Assembly: GCA_905372095.1 (NCBI GenBank)
Contig: CAJPNK010000001.1
Span: 1 to 64,000, forward strand
Direction: 5' to 3'
DNA: 64,000 nucleotides
Origin: Candidatus Saccharimonadota bacterium
GTDB lineage: Bacteria; Patescibacteriota; Saccharimonadia; Saccharimonadales; Saccharimonadaceae
Shown in pieces: positions 25,684 through 34,588 of the stretch (positions are counted from its first letter, which is position 1; every line of letters begins with the position of its first letter). The translations under genes were made by a program, and so were the position numbers. The notes below the pieces were generated by a model. That model saw only the letters and a program-made list of their open reading frames with translations, did not search any database and was not told where the DNA came from.

Positions 25684-27372
25684 TTATAATTTTGATTTAC
25701 GTCTAGCTTTCTTGAGAGCATCCTTCTTGGCCTTTGTTTTAGCACGCGACGATAGTGTTGCCTTGTCGGTTACATCAAATTTCTCAAGATATTTACCTAA
25801 CAACAAATGCGTCTGCGCTGCCATTGATGCTGCAGAACTATAACAGATTGATATAACAGGCATCAGAAACCATTGCAAAACCATAAAAACGGTTCGCGAA
25901 CGCTTATAGCGTTCTGGACGAGGAGGCAGCATCTTCAGCATCAGTAAAATCGTAATAAATATTCCGATAACTGCTACCTGTTGAATGTGGCTAACTATTA
26001 GCGGCAGAGCATGCGCAGAAATATTTCTGGAAGCTTCGGGATTGGTTAATAATGGCACCCACGCGCCAAAAGCAACCAATATTGACATCGTAGCTAAGCT
26101 AACATGATTATCAATTAGCCGTATAAATCTTGCCAATGTTTCCCAAAAAGGAGCTGTTCGCTGGCGCGTAAATAATCTGACTGCTACATATGGTATATCC
26201 GAAGCACCATACCCCCAGCGCCGCAACTGTTTAAACTGACTGATAAGCGTTGCTTTAAATGTGTCTGACAACACGGCATCTTGATATACAGGAACATGGA
26301 TTGGCATAACACTATAGTCGCCTTTAAAGTAAAAATAACTGCGCCAATACTGATGCCCATCCTCAACAATACTGCGCTTACTCCAGAAATCCATACTCAC
26401 AAGCGCCGAAAGCGGCTGGCTATGAGCTGCAAAATTACGCAAAGCATGCGGCCGCATACTACCAATAATAGTCCAAAACGAATTGCCTGTTGCTAGCACT
26501 CGCATTGGCGCTGGCGCATCCCAAATATTACCAAAATACAAAGCCACCGGCTGATATGATAGTCTTTCGCGGTTAGGGGTAATGGCATATTTATACGCCA
26601 CATAATCAAAATAGGTTGAGTACGGCCGATTATCGCTATCAAGGGTTGTAACGATTACTTGGTTATATTTGATCTTTTTATTGTCGCACCACTGCTTGAG
26701 GTCATAGCCCGCATACGTAATATTTGGACCCTTACCCGGTATCTCGTCTGGCAAATCTTTAGGGTGTTGAATAATCCGAAAGTCGCAAAATACACCGGTG
26801 TATTCATCACGAAGACGCTTGGCAGTCTCTGCCATCTGCTCGCCGCCGCGTTCTTCATAAGCCAAATATACAATCAACCTCTCGTTCGGATATGTTGTAT
26901 TATTTACTGACTCTACCGTCGGCTTCAATACTTCGTAAGACTCGTTGTAAGCAGCAATTAGTACCGCATGATAAATCTCTCTGGGATCTATGATCTGCAA
27001 CTCACCTTTTTCGATAGACAGAATAGTTTGCTGATGCACATCAGCTTCAAAATCTTTTTTATTAATTTTAATTTCGGGCGACTTGCCCGCGGCAGCCTGC
27101 GATAGATCATCAAGTCGAGCACTCCAATCAATTTTCTCGGCCCGAACAAGTTGCCGGTGGCCCAGCAAAGTTCTATAAGAAATGCCTATAGCCTTAACAA
27201 ACGTAGTTAACACCAATAACAATAAGTAAATAGCTGCCAGAAAAGGACTAAGTACTGATAAAACTACTAACAAAATTAACATGCCATAACTTATTAACGC
27301 TGGCAACATCTCAAAAAAACGATAAAGCTTCGACCTTTTGCCAAGAGGAATTTCTAAGTCTGGACAACTCAT
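25684..27372 (-). CDS. Membrane glycosyltransferase, family 2
   Basis: This 562-residue protein has two N-terminal transmembrane helices (about 20-65), a cytosolic GT-A domain and at least four C-terminal helices. Catalytic features are TLDSDNR (DxD), the acceptor-site EDGHQYW and the QLRRWGYG motif of processive GT2 enzymes such as cellulose, hyaluronan or mannan synthases. It likely polymerises or flips a surface polysaccharide; the sugar cannot be told from sequence. The ATG at 27372 overlaps the upstream stop in ATGA, so translation is coupled. A Lys-rich tail ends the protein. Confidence 0.88.
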   Translation of the reverse strand: MSCPDLEIPLGKRSKLYRFFEMLPALISYGMLILLVVLSVLSPFLAAIYLLLLVLTTFVKAIGISYRTLLGHRQLVRAEKIDWSARLDDLSQAAAGKSPEIKINKKDFEADVHQQTILSIEKGELQIIDPREIYHAVLIAAYNESYEVLKPTVESVNNTTYPNERLIVYLAYEERGGEQMAETAKRLRDEYTGVFCDFRIIQHPKDLPDEIPGKGPNITYAGYDLKQWCDNKKIKYNQVIVTTLDSDNRPYSTYFDYVAYKYAITPNRERLSYQPVALYFGNIWDAPAPMRVLATGNSFWTIIGSMRPHALRNFAAHSQPLSALVSMDFWSKRSIVEDGHQYWRSYFYFKGDYSVMPIHVPVYQDAVLSDTFKATLISQFKQLRRWGYGASDIPYVAVRLFTRQRTAPFWETLARFIRLIDNHVSLATMSILVAFGAWVPLLTNPEASRNISAHALPLIVSHIQQVAVIGIFITILLMLKMLPPRPERYKRSRTVFMVLQWFLMPVISICYSSAASMAAQTHLLLGKYLEKFDVTDKATLSSRAKTKAKKDALKKARRKSKL

Positions 27373-27746
27373 GCCGCCCGTCCTAAAGATAGGACGCCAA
27401 AAGCGTACATAGCAGCAATCAGCATAATGATAAACGCGCACCATCCAATTGCCTTAGCAGTTGTTGTTTTTTCCAATAGATAAAACTTTATCATTAGCGC
27501 GCCATGGATGATAGTTACTAACGTGAAAAATCCAGAAAATAATAATAAATATTGCCAGTGATCTTTGTAAAAATGTACTTGCCCGAAAGCAGTATAACGC
27601 GAATAAACCGTAATCTCGCTGGGCGTAATCTGCATAGACACGGCAATTGAACAAACTATATCTAAAATTAGCATCGCTACGAGAAAAAGAACAAGAGTCC
27701 TATTCTTGAGAACACCTAATAACGACTTAATGATTTCGCTTTTCAT
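27369..27746 (-). CDS. Four-helix membrane protein coupled to the GT2 gene
   Basis: This 125-residue protein has three to four hydrophobic helices (about 15-37, 65-85 and 95-118) and a short polar segment SEITVYSRYTAFG after the first. No family recognised. Its TGA stop overlaps the ATG of the glycosyltransferase, so it probably assists that enzyme as a subunit or anchor. It starts 14 nt from tRNA-Thr. Confidence 0.7.
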   Translation of the reverse strand: MKSEIIKSLLGVLKNRTLVLFLVAMLILDIVCSIAVSMQITPSEITVYSRYTAFGQVHFYKDHWQYLLLFSGFFTLVTIIHGALMIKFYLLEKTTTAKAIGWCAFIIMLIAAMYAFGVLSLGRAA

Positions 27747-27759
27747 AACTTATAAACTA

Positions 27760-27835
27760 TGGAGCCGTCTGCCGGGATTGAACCGGCGACCTGCGCGTTA
27801 CGAATGCGCCGCTCTACCAACTGAGCTAAGACGGC
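27760..27835 (-). tRNA. tRNA-Thr (anticodon CGT)
   Basis: Acceptor GCCGTCT pairs with AGACGGC, the anticodon is CGT in TTCGTAA, the discriminator is T73 and CCA is encoded. U73 matches the UGGA of the thrS T-box. Confidence 0.95.
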
Positions 27836-27874
27836 AATACGTTTATATTATAACAAAAGCCAAACAATCCTACC

Positions 27875-27908
27875 ATAGAAAAAGCCCCACTTCGTGGGAC
27901 GCTTTCTA
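27875..27908 (-). terminator. Terminator after tRNA-Asp
   Basis: On the minus strand GTCCCAC/GTGGGGC with a GAA loop is followed by TTTTTC. Outer bases CATAGAAA/TTTCTATG extend the stem into the CCA end of the tRNA. Confidence 0.75.
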
Positions 27909-27986
27909 TGGCGCGCCCGACCGGATTCGAACCGGCGATCTCCTCCGTGACAGGGAGGCGTGATAGACCAGCTTCACTACGAGCGC
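27909..27986 (-). tRNA. tRNA-Asp (anticodon GTC)
   Basis: Acceptor GCGCTCG pairs with CGGGCGC, the anticodon is GTC in CTGTCAC, the discriminator is G73 as usual for Asp, and CCA is encoded. Confidence 0.95.
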
Positions 27987-28042
27987 AAACTATTCAGTGT
28001 GCATTATATATCATTACCTAGTTATGTGCAAGCGAAAAACGC

Positions 28043-29113
28043 CTACTGGTTAACTACCGCGCCGCCAGTTTGGCTGTTATCTGGAATGGTTATATATTCG
28101 CTAATCTTACCACTCTTTTTTAACTGCTCAAATTGCGACTTAAAAGCCGTCAACGGTATATGAATATATTCAAAGGTTATCTTCTTGTCAGTTTTCGCAA
28201 CAACTTTTACTATGTAGTAACCATCGTCATTAGTACTCCTTGTAATACCAGATAGGCTGCCGACTGGAGTTTTTGAAATGTCCGAAACTCTAAGTCCATT
28301 AAATTTACTGCTAATATCAACCGATCCGCTATTGCCAGCTGATAACTTGCCCTCGGTCGATTGTTTATTGATAGTTTCAACCGTTTTGGCAAAGTCGCCA
28401 TTAGACTTCAGTAAAGATAAGGCTTTATCAGCCTGATCTTTTGCAGTTGCATCCATAGCAAAGGCGACTTTATTTTTTAGCAGCCCGTTTTCGACAATTA
28501 GCCGATAGTCGTCAGCGCTCTCTCCATAAAGCATACGAATCGACGCATCATATGTTTCTTGCGACACGCGGCCGTTAATCGTCGTGCGTTCCTGGTCAAT
28601 AAAATCGTTAACGTCTTTTCGCGAAATACTAACATTATAGCGCTTAGCTAGTTTGCGAGCGTAAGCTGCTTGTTGGGCTAGATTCATTGAACGATATTTA
28701 ATGTCGTCAAGTTGAACATACCAGTCTTTGGAGTTGACCTTAACCTCACCATATTTATTTAAGTAATATTCAGAAGCTCGGTACTGCACCAAATAATCGC
28801 TATACCGGACTGGCTCGCCGTCAACACTGCCAACTGGCAACATTGCAATGCGAGAAATTCGATAAGCTATAGTGCTAGTATTCTGCATCGGATACATTAC
28901 CGCCCAGCAACCAACTAATAGCAGAATGATACTGGCTATCGAAATAAGTACTGTATTAATAATCAGCTTATGCTTGGTGTATTGAATAGGATATTTAAAC
29001 CTGCGGCCGCCAGCTAAAATCTGTTCGCGATGCTCAGCGATAGTCTCATTAGTAATACGGCTCGCCGCTGGAGCTGGTTGTTTTTTACTTCGCTTCAACT
29101 TTATTTTCTTCAT
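28043..29113 (-). CDS. Membrane-anchored PpiC/SurA-like peptidyl-prolyl isomerase
   Basis: This 356-residue protein has a basic cytosolic N-terminus (KKIKLKRSKKQ), one transmembrane helix (about 52-75), a SurA_N-like helical region (about 95-230) and a parvulin-like C-terminal region (about 245-335; GDFAKTVETINKQST and GYYIVKVVAKTD). It should fold exported proteins outside the membrane, comparable to PrsA. The parvulin domain is short and degenerate, so chaperone action may matter more than isomerase activity. It overlaps the upstream PH-domain gene by 29 nt. Confidence 0.82.
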   Translation of the reverse strand: MKKIKLKRSKKQPAPAASRITNETIAEHREQILAGGRRFKYPIQYTKHKLIINTVLISIASIILLLVGCWAVMYPMQNTSTIAYRISRIAMLPVGSVDGEPVRYSDYLVQYRASEYYLNKYGEVKVNSKDWYVQLDDIKYRSMNLAQQAAYARKLAKRYNVSISRKDVNDFIDQERTTINGRVSQETYDASIRMLYGESADDYRLIVENGLLKNKVAFAMDATAKDQADKALSLLKSNGDFAKTVETINKQSTEGKLSAGNSGSVDISSKFNGLRVSDISKTPVGSLSGITRSTNDDGYYIVKVVAKTDKKITFEYIHIPLTAFKSQFEQLKKSGKISEYITIPDNSQTGGAVVNQ

Positions 29114-29609
29114 ATATTTTCTGTCTCCTTATTTCGGCTTCGTGAACTGCATCTTGCAACTCATTATATATCTTGCTAGGATGCTCGACTAGCCGAATAA
29201 CCAGATCGCCAACGTAAGTACGCATGATGATGGTGCCAAACTTGAACACTTCGCCGCTAAACCCAGGTATATTATAACTTATACTTTGGACCTTATCTAG
29301 ATTTATTTCTACAACATCCCGGCCAAAGAAGCCGCGCTGAGTAATCTGGCGAATACGCTCGTTAGTCACCGCGTACACAGTATAGAACCACATCAAGAAG
29401 TGATAAATAAACAAGATTAAGCCAAGCACAAAACCGCCAAAAAATATCCAAAGCAAATCAAGATTAGTCTGCCAGATCAAGAACGGTATTGCGCCAACAG
29501 TCATCGGAATTAGCAGCGAATAGAAACCCTTCCGCATAGCAATGATGTGCCGTCGAAAAACTAGCAATACTTTCTCGCCGTCGTGTAATCCTTCAAATTC
29601 TGCTGCCAT
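29085..29609 (-). CDS. Bacterial PH-domain membrane protein (YdbS/YdbT-like)
   Basis: This 174-residue protein has two transmembrane helices (about 28-46 and 50-73) followed by a PH-like beta domain (about 75-155; VYAVTNERIRQITQRGFFGRD, INLDKVQSISY and GTIIMRT), the layout of the bPH2/DUF304 family. Function is unknown; some members affect envelope stress. It starts 11 nt from tRNA-Arg and overlaps the PpiC-like gene, so both are co-transcribed. Confidence 0.85.
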   Translation of the reverse strand: MAAEFEGLHDGEKVLLVFRRHIIAMRKGFYSLLIPMTVGAIPFLIWQTNLDLLWIFFGGFVLGLILFIYHFLMWFYTVYAVTNERIRQITQRGFFGRDVVEINLDKVQSISYNIPGFSGEVFKFGTIIMRTYVGDLVIRLVEHPSKIYNELQDAVHEAEIRRQKIYEENKVEAK

Positions 29610-29619
29610 AGTAATATCC

Positions 29620-29696
29620 TGGTACCCCGGACAGGAGTCGAACCTACAACCATTTCCTTAGGACGGAACTGCTCTATCCAATTGAGCTACCGGGGC
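29620..29696 (-). tRNA. tRNA-Arg (anticodon CCT)
   Basis: Acceptor GCCCCGG pairs with CCGGGGT, the anticodon loop is GTCCTAA with CCT, the T-loop is GGTTCGACTCC and CCA is encoded. It reads AGG codons. Confidence 0.94.
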
Positions 29697-29723
29697 CCTG
29701 GGATTAGTGTAACATCGCAAGCA

Positions 29724-30230
29724 CTAGCGAGTAAAGCGCTCGCTAGTTCGATGATAACTATATAACTCATCATCGCTAAACCAATGCGATATTTCTTCTG
29801 CAGCTTCCTCAATGTTACCGCTAGCATGAATTAGATTAGGCACTCCCTTGCCTTCGCTATCAGCATATTGGAAGCTCATGTGCGAAAAATCGCCGCGAAT
29901 GGTACCAGGAGCAGCACTCTTTGGTTCTGTCGCGCCGACAAGTTTGCGAACCAGATCAACCGCTTCAACGCCCTCAAGTACCATTGCGATAACCGGCCCC
30001 TGAACCATCATTTCTAACGTAACGTCAAACTTTTCTTTGCCGCGGCGAGTGATCATTTTGCCAATTTCTTCGTAGTGGCGGTAGTAATGCTGCTTGTCGG
30101 GCGCAATCATTTTAGTAGCGACTATTTTCAATCCAACCTGCTCGAAACGTGTCAAAATACGCCCAACTAAGCCCCGCTGCACCGAATCCGGCTTAAAGAC
30201 AATTAGTGTTTTTTCTACATCACCCATCAT
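29724..30230 (-). CDS. ndk: Nucleoside diphosphate kinase
   Basis: Ndk moves the gamma-phosphate between nucleotides through a phosphohistidine. The 168-residue protein has TLIVFKPDSVQRGLVGRI, the RGDF block and catalytic His135 in NLIHASG. It is about 20 residues longer than usual because of an insert near SEGKGVP. AGGAGGT precedes two adjacent ATGs. For a salvage-dependent organism it balances nucleotide pools. It is read on its own, divergent from the Xer gene. Confidence 0.95.
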   Translation of the reverse strand: MMGDVEKTLIVFKPDSVQRGLVGRILTRFEQVGLKIVATKMIAPDKQHYYRHYEEIGKMITRRGKEKFDVTLEMMVQGPVIAMVLEGVEAVDLVRKLVGATEPKSAAPGTIRGDFSHMSFQYADSEGKGVPNLIHASGNIEEAAEEISHWFSDDELYSYHRTSERFTR

Positions 30231-30328
30231 TTATACCTCCTATTTATATGGTTGCTTTACCGCTATTATATCAGATATATCTAAGTTATTTACTATAAAT
30301 ATTTTGAATAACTTTTTTGTTCGATATA

Positions 30329-30357
30329 TTGTTTATCTACCCTTAACGACGTACAAT
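30329..30357 (+). promoter_or_regulatory. Leaderless promoter of the Xer recombinase
   Basis: TTGTTT (30329-30334), a 17-bp spacer and TACAAT (30352-30357), followed after 6 nt by the ATG. Confidence 0.55.
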
Positions 30358-30363
30358 ACTCTT

Positions 30364-31287
30364 ATGGATATGTCAGAGCTGATTGAAGATTTCATGGAGT
30401 ATCTCCAAATTGAACGCGGACGATCAATCAAGACTAGCGAGGCGTATCGCCACTATCTAGAACGTTTTCTAGAATTCGCTGGGTTCGACTTAAAGGTTGA
30501 TGACATCCGCCCAGAGCTGGTCAGAAAATATCGCTTATGGCTCAATCGCTATCAGACAGATCGCGGCGGCACTTTATCGCTTATTACTCAGAATTACCAC
30601 CTCATTGCCCTGCGGGGTTTCCTAGATTACCTAAGTAAGCGCGATATCGAAAGTATGGCACCAAACAAAATAGAATTGCCGAGAGTTCACCGCAAACAAG
30701 TCACTTTTTTGTACAGCGACGAGGTGCAGCGTATGCTTGATGTAGTACCTAATGATGACAGTTTGCCAGCACTTCGCGACAGAGCCATTCTCGAGCTTCT
30801 CTTTTCTAGCGGACTGCGCGTATCGGAACTTGTTGGACTTAATAAAGATCACGTCAATATGCAGCGCCGCGAGTTTACCGTCCGCGGTAAAGGACAGAAG
30901 GACCGCCCGGTTTTTATCAGCAAACGGGCAGCTGAACGCGTCCAGGATTACTTATCGGCGCGAACCGATTCTTTACAACCTCTATTCCTGAGCTATAGCC
31001 GCAATAGCGGCACGACTAGCACTTCTGGCGATTATCGGCGGCTATCGCAGCGCAGCATTCAGCGAATCATCGAAAAATACGCTAAGCTAGCTGGCATCAC
31101 CAAACACGTCAGTCCGCACACTATGCGGCATAGCTTTGCGACCGATTTACTAATGAACGGCGCCGATATCAGAAGCGTACAAAGTATGCTCGGACACAGC
31201 AGTATCGCTACCACTCAAGTATATACCCATGTAACCGACCAGCATCTCAAAGACGTTTACGAGCAATTTCACACCGACACTGAATAA
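30364..31287 (+). CDS. Xer-type tyrosine recombinase
   Basis: This 307-residue protein has the N-terminal SAM-like DNA-binding domain (about 1-95; FMEYLQIERGRSIKTSEAYRH) and a catalytic domain with all active residues: Arg in SSGLRVSEL, Lys in GKGQKDR, HTMRHSFA, LGHSSIATTQ and Tyr in VYTHV. It should resolve chromosome dimers together with FtsK, which is encoded at 52662. It cannot be named XerC or XerD from sequence; many reduced genomes have a single Xer. The ATG at 30364 lies 6 nt after the -10 box; a longer upstream frame overlaps ndk and is rejected. Confidence 0.9.
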   Translation: MDMSELIEDFMEYLQIERGRSIKTSEAYRHYLERFLEFAGFDLKVDDIRPELVRKYRLWLNRYQTDRGGTLSLITQNYHLIALRGFLDYLSKRDIESMAPNKIELPRVHRKQVTFLYSDEVQRMLDVVPNDDSLPALRDRAILELLFSSGLRVSELVGLNKDHVNMQRREFTVRGKGQKDRPVFISKRAAERVQDYLSARTDSLQPLFLSYSRNSGTTSTSGDYRRLSQRSIQRIIEKYAKLAGITKHVSPHTMRHSFATDLLMNGADIRSVQSMLGHSSIATTQVYTHVTDQHLKDVYEQFHTDTE

Positions 31288-31322
31288 ATTTTTTATTCAA
31301 TTATCTCTATTGTTCTACGGTT

Positions 31323-32477
31323 TTACTGCTCTTCTGGAATAACTTTGCATGTTAATGCCGAAGGTACCCCTTGATTAGTTACCGAGAAGTCTTTACAAAG
31401 ACTGCCTGTAATATCAACTGCATATTCAGGATAATTGATATTGCTAGACGAGCTAATCCGGCTAGATACGCGACGATATACATCACCGGCTCGGCCAGTT
31501 GAATCGACTTTTGGCTGCACGCCGTCAAATTTAATTGTACCATCGCCGATATTATCAAACGATAATCTAACATCAGTGTCATTATAAATACTGGTGATTC
31601 GCAAAAAAGCCATTGGATTGCCAGCAACAAGATTGCGCGGCAATGTGACATAGGCCGAACAAGCATATTGATGATTATCAAAAGCTTCCGCTGAACACGT
31701 AATTGGTGAGACGCCTGCTATCGCGTTTGTAGCGCTACCAGCAGCACGAACCGATTGTGGCGCCACCGCATTAAACGCAGTACTATCTAACAAATTTCTC
31801 GGCGCGCGAATACCAGACGGACGCAAGAAGGCAGTCGAGACAATTGAGCTATCAAAACTTTGTTGCCCGTTAACTGTCGTGCTCTCTGGAACAACCGCCT
31901 GAATACGCAATAGCGCTGGCGCATCAGCCGGCCATTCCACGCGTTTTGGTAAAGTGTCGCCGCCATCAGCAGACGATATTGTCGACACCTTATCATTTTT
32001 CATCATCCATTGAAGCCTAATCATAGAGGTATCTTTATTGACGCGCAACGGCACAACGCGCGAGCTGCCCTCCTTGAGACTATACACCACATCGCTTGTT
32101 TGCGAATCAATCAATACACAAGTATAAGCCTGTCCGCTAATGTATTGTAAGTTAGTACCACTCTTGATAGTGATAGCGGTATTACTTATGCTACTAATTA
32201 TGCCAGCATCTTGTATTGTACTACAGCGTTTAGCAGCAATCGCCTTACAAGCAGCGCTAGCCGAGCCGCCGCGCTGGCAAGCCATAATCGCCCGCTTGCC
32301 ATCTTCGACGCCCGCCACCGCAGATTCGTAGGCGGTACGCGACAAGTTATTATTGGAAGCGCGCGATTCTTCTTGAACCATGATGCGAATAAAGCCAGTT
32401 GACACTACCATTAATAATATAGCTGTAAACATTACAACAATAATTGAAACTAGGCCGGATTGCTTGGAATGCGTCAT
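31323..32477 (-). CDS. PilX-like minor pilus protein
   Basis: This 384-residue protein starts with a short basic leader and a hydrophobic helix (about 8-30; SGLVSIIVVMFTAILLMVV), like PilX/GspK-type minor pilins but without the standard Glu at position 5. The rest is a large extracytoplasmic domain with several Cys pairs (ACQRGG, ACKAIAAKRC) and a possible beta-rich C-terminus. It overlaps the next upstream pilin gene by 4 nt and is last in the minor pilin operon. It may cap or initiate the pilus, or bind the host. Confidence 0.7.
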   Translation of the reverse strand: MTHSKQSGLVSIIVVMFTAILLMVVSTGFIRIMVQEESRASNNNLSRTAYESAVAGVEDGKRAIMACQRGGSASAACKAIAAKRCSTIQDAGIISSISNTAITIKSGTNLQYISGQAYTCVLIDSQTSDVVYSLKEGSSRVVPLRVNKDTSMIRLQWMMKNDKVSTISSADGGDTLPKRVEWPADAPALLRIQAVVPESTTVNGQQSFDSSIVSTAFLRPSGIRAPRNLLDSTAFNAVAPQSVRAAGSATNAIAGVSPITCSAEAFDNHQYACSAYVTLPRNLVAGNPMAFLRITSIYNDTDVRLSFDNIGDGTIKFDGVQPKVDSTGRAGDVYRRVSSRISSSSNINYPEYAVDITGSLCKDFSVTNQGVPSALTCKVIPEEQ

Positions 32478-33205
32478 GATGCCCTCTCTGTAATTATAGT
32501 TTCCGCAAACTGATTAATCGCGCAAAAAGTATAGTTATTGGTTTCTTCAGACTGCGCCAAGCACTGCGCATCGCTAGAATTAATTATGCCATTACGATAG
32601 GTATCCTCTTCATAAGTACCGAGCGTGTAGCCAATCGTATAGCCAGCCCGGCTATTACTATCTACGAATAGATCGGTCAAGGAAATATTGTGAATCGCTA
32701 ACCCAGTATCTTTATAGCCCAACACTTCTACGGCATTCATCGGGGCACCCTTGGTGATTACCGTTGGATATCGCCCTCGTATTGCTTTACATAGAGAGCC
32801 GTCCGGGTCAGCCACGCGGGCAAAAACGACTTTATTATGGTTAGGATCGTCATCATAAGCTACACCAGCACTAGCGTCCCTTGACCTCAAGTTCTCTGGC
32901 GTATTCCAAACATAAGTATACGAGCCAAAACACAATCGGCCCAAACCACCGGTACCACTATCGCTAGGAGCCACCTGAACGATGTCTCGGCCCTTTGCCG
33001 ACAAACCATCACGCTTTATCATATCGCCAACCTCGCGGCCAGCAGAATTAATCGTTTTAATCGTGATACCTTTGTGATACATGTTCATCAGCTGTATTGT
33101 AGTAGTTGCCACCGCCACCAAAAGTATCGCCACCCCAGTCATAGCTAAAAGCAATTCTACTAAAGTAAAACCCTGTATCTGATTTGCATTCTTATTACTT
33201 GTCAT
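32474..33205 (-). CDS. PilW-like prepilin
   Basis: This 243-residue protein has a prepilin peptidase site, QGFTLVELLLAMTG, near residues 11-24: Gly before the cut, Phe at +1 and Glu at +5, followed by a hydrophobic helix. The globular part has several Cys and Asp/Asn-rich turns. It overlaps its neighbours by 4 and 11 nt, so the four minor pilins are made together. Confidence 0.85.
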   Translation of the reverse strand: MTSNKNANQIQGFTLVELLLAMTGVAILLVAVATTTIQLMNMYHKGITIKTINSAGREVGDMIKRDGLSAKGRDIVQVAPSDSGTGGLGRLCFGSYTYVWNTPENLRSRDASAGVAYDDDPNHNKVVFARVADPDGSLCKAIRGRYPTVITKGAPMNAVEVLGYKDTGLAIHNISLTDLFVDSNSRAGYTIGYTLGTYEEDTYRNGIINSSDAQCLAQSEETNNYTFCAINQFAETIITERAS

Positions 33206-33782
33206 ATATCCTCGTCACCGTTCCTATGGTTAACGGCGCTGCCGCGCCAACACTATCCCAGCAAGCATTCACATACACATCGTAAGCTTTAGCAGTATTT
33301 ACGCCTGAGTTCTGCTCGGCTCGAACAATTTGGGCAAAAACACCGTATGTTTTAGCGTTAATTAAATCAACATTAGCGTAAACTGAAGGCGACGAATACG
33401 TCGTGTTCAAAACGCGCACCGGCAGAACTGTATCATTCTTTTGATCAACCGACATAAAAAAGGCATTTGTGCCAGTGGCTAAATCAACACGGCCGCCAGG
33501 CGCAGGGCAGCCATCTGAGCTGGCACTCACAACATCAAGTGGATTATTGACCAAAAATTTGCTGCTAGTTAGCTCCGCCCACTGCGTAGGATTAGTATCT
33601 TTAACATATCTAATAAGGGACACTTGAGCGTCAAGTTGCTGGCGAACAAGCGTAATCTCAAGCGAACGCTGGGCAATCTGCGTGCCGCGATTCATAACTA
33701 TGTAAGTTCCTACGGTCAACAAGCTAAATACCACAAAACTAAACATTACCTCGATAATGGTGTCGCCGCGGCTATAACGCAT
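33195..33782 (-). CDS. PilV-like prepilin
   Basis: This 195-residue protein opens MRYSRGDTIIEVMFSF: a very short leader with Gly before the cut, Asp rather than Phe at +1, and Glu5 kept. One hydrophobic helix is followed by a globular domain with two Cys. Second of the minor pilin genes, overlapping the next by 11 nt. Confidence 0.82.
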   Translation of the reverse strand: MRYSRGDTIIEVMFSFVVFSLLTVGTYIVMNRGTQIAQRSLEITLVRQQLDAQVSLIRYVKDTNPTQWAELTSSKFLVNNPLDVVSASSDGCPAPGGRVDLATGTNAFFMSVDQKNDTVLPVRVLNTTYSSPSVYANVDLINAKTYGVFAQIVRAEQNSGVNTAKAYDVYVNACWDSVGAAAPLTIGTVTRIYDK

Positions 33783-34553
33783 CTAGCAGCCCTCCCCGAC
33801 AACTTGTACTGAGCTCTCTAATGCTGCATCGCGGTCAATCCGCACGCCTAACCGCGCGCCAGTTAGCCAGCCGCTAGGGTTAACACAAAGCCTCGCCTGA
33901 TTTAACCCGCCTGCCGTTATCGTGTCGCTAACGCTTGTCTTGTTAGAAAAGTACGTGTGGATAACACCGCTGACTGGCGACCGTACGATGGCGATCGAGA
34001 TTATTCGATCAGTTTTACTCTCATCAATTCGAGTATCCCAGCCAAGCGCATAATTATCAACAGAGTGGCCAGTATTTGAGGTGGTTAGCAGCGCCGACTT
34101 AGTAGCCGACAACGCGCTCCTATCGGCTGCCCTCTGCAAAAAATCGTAATCGCCTTGCGATAATAAAGCCTTGTTCATTTGGTCTTCGTTTTCTGTCGCT
34201 ATATACAGCGGCCGTGCTGTAAAGTTAACACCATCAACCGACGATATAAAACGTCCAACAATCATGCACACGCGACTCGTACCTGCCAATACTGTACTGC
34301 TATCGCTAACGACTATCCGGTCTTTATCGGCATTAAGCCCGCATTCATTGTGATTTTCTGTATCATTTTGAACATTCACGGTTTTGTCATATTGGCCTTG
34401 GATAAAATCGGCAAACGAATCAACAGCATCGCGATAACGCTGAGCGCCAATAGTACCGCCGACTGTCGCCAATATACCAGCAGCCAACACCCCCGAAACA
34501 GCCAGGAACAACATTACCTCGATAATTGTGAAGCCCCCCGACAACTTATTCAT
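33783..34553 (-). CDS. Prepilin-type minor pilin
   Basis: This 256-residue protein has the processing motif GGFTIIEVMLFLA near residues 6-18 and a hydrophobic N-terminal helix. The head domain is large, with Cys at about 66, 96 and 232. It abuts the PilV-like gene directly and is first of the minor pilin group, 35 nt after pilD. Confidence 0.85.
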   Translation of the reverse strand: MNKLSGGFTIIEVMLFLAVSGVLAAGILATVGGTIGAQRYRDAVDSFADFIQGQYDKTVNVQNDTENHNECGLNADKDRIVVSDSSTVLAGTSRVCMIVGRFISSVDGVNFTARPLYIATENEDQMNKALLSQGDYDFLQRAADRSALSATKSALLTTSNTGHSVDNYALGWDTRIDESKTDRIISIAIVRSPVSGVIHTYFSNKTSVSDTITAGGLNQARLCVNPSGWLTGARLGVRIDRDAALESSVQVVGEGC

Positions 34554-34588
34554 ATCACTATTTTAGCATAAGCATCATGACATTGATA

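Noticed and set aside
30094..30363. N-terminal extension of the Xer recombinase by 90 codons
   Set aside because: The extra part overlaps ndk on the other strand and is not protein-like; the promoter and the conserved N-terminus both point to the ATG at 30364.
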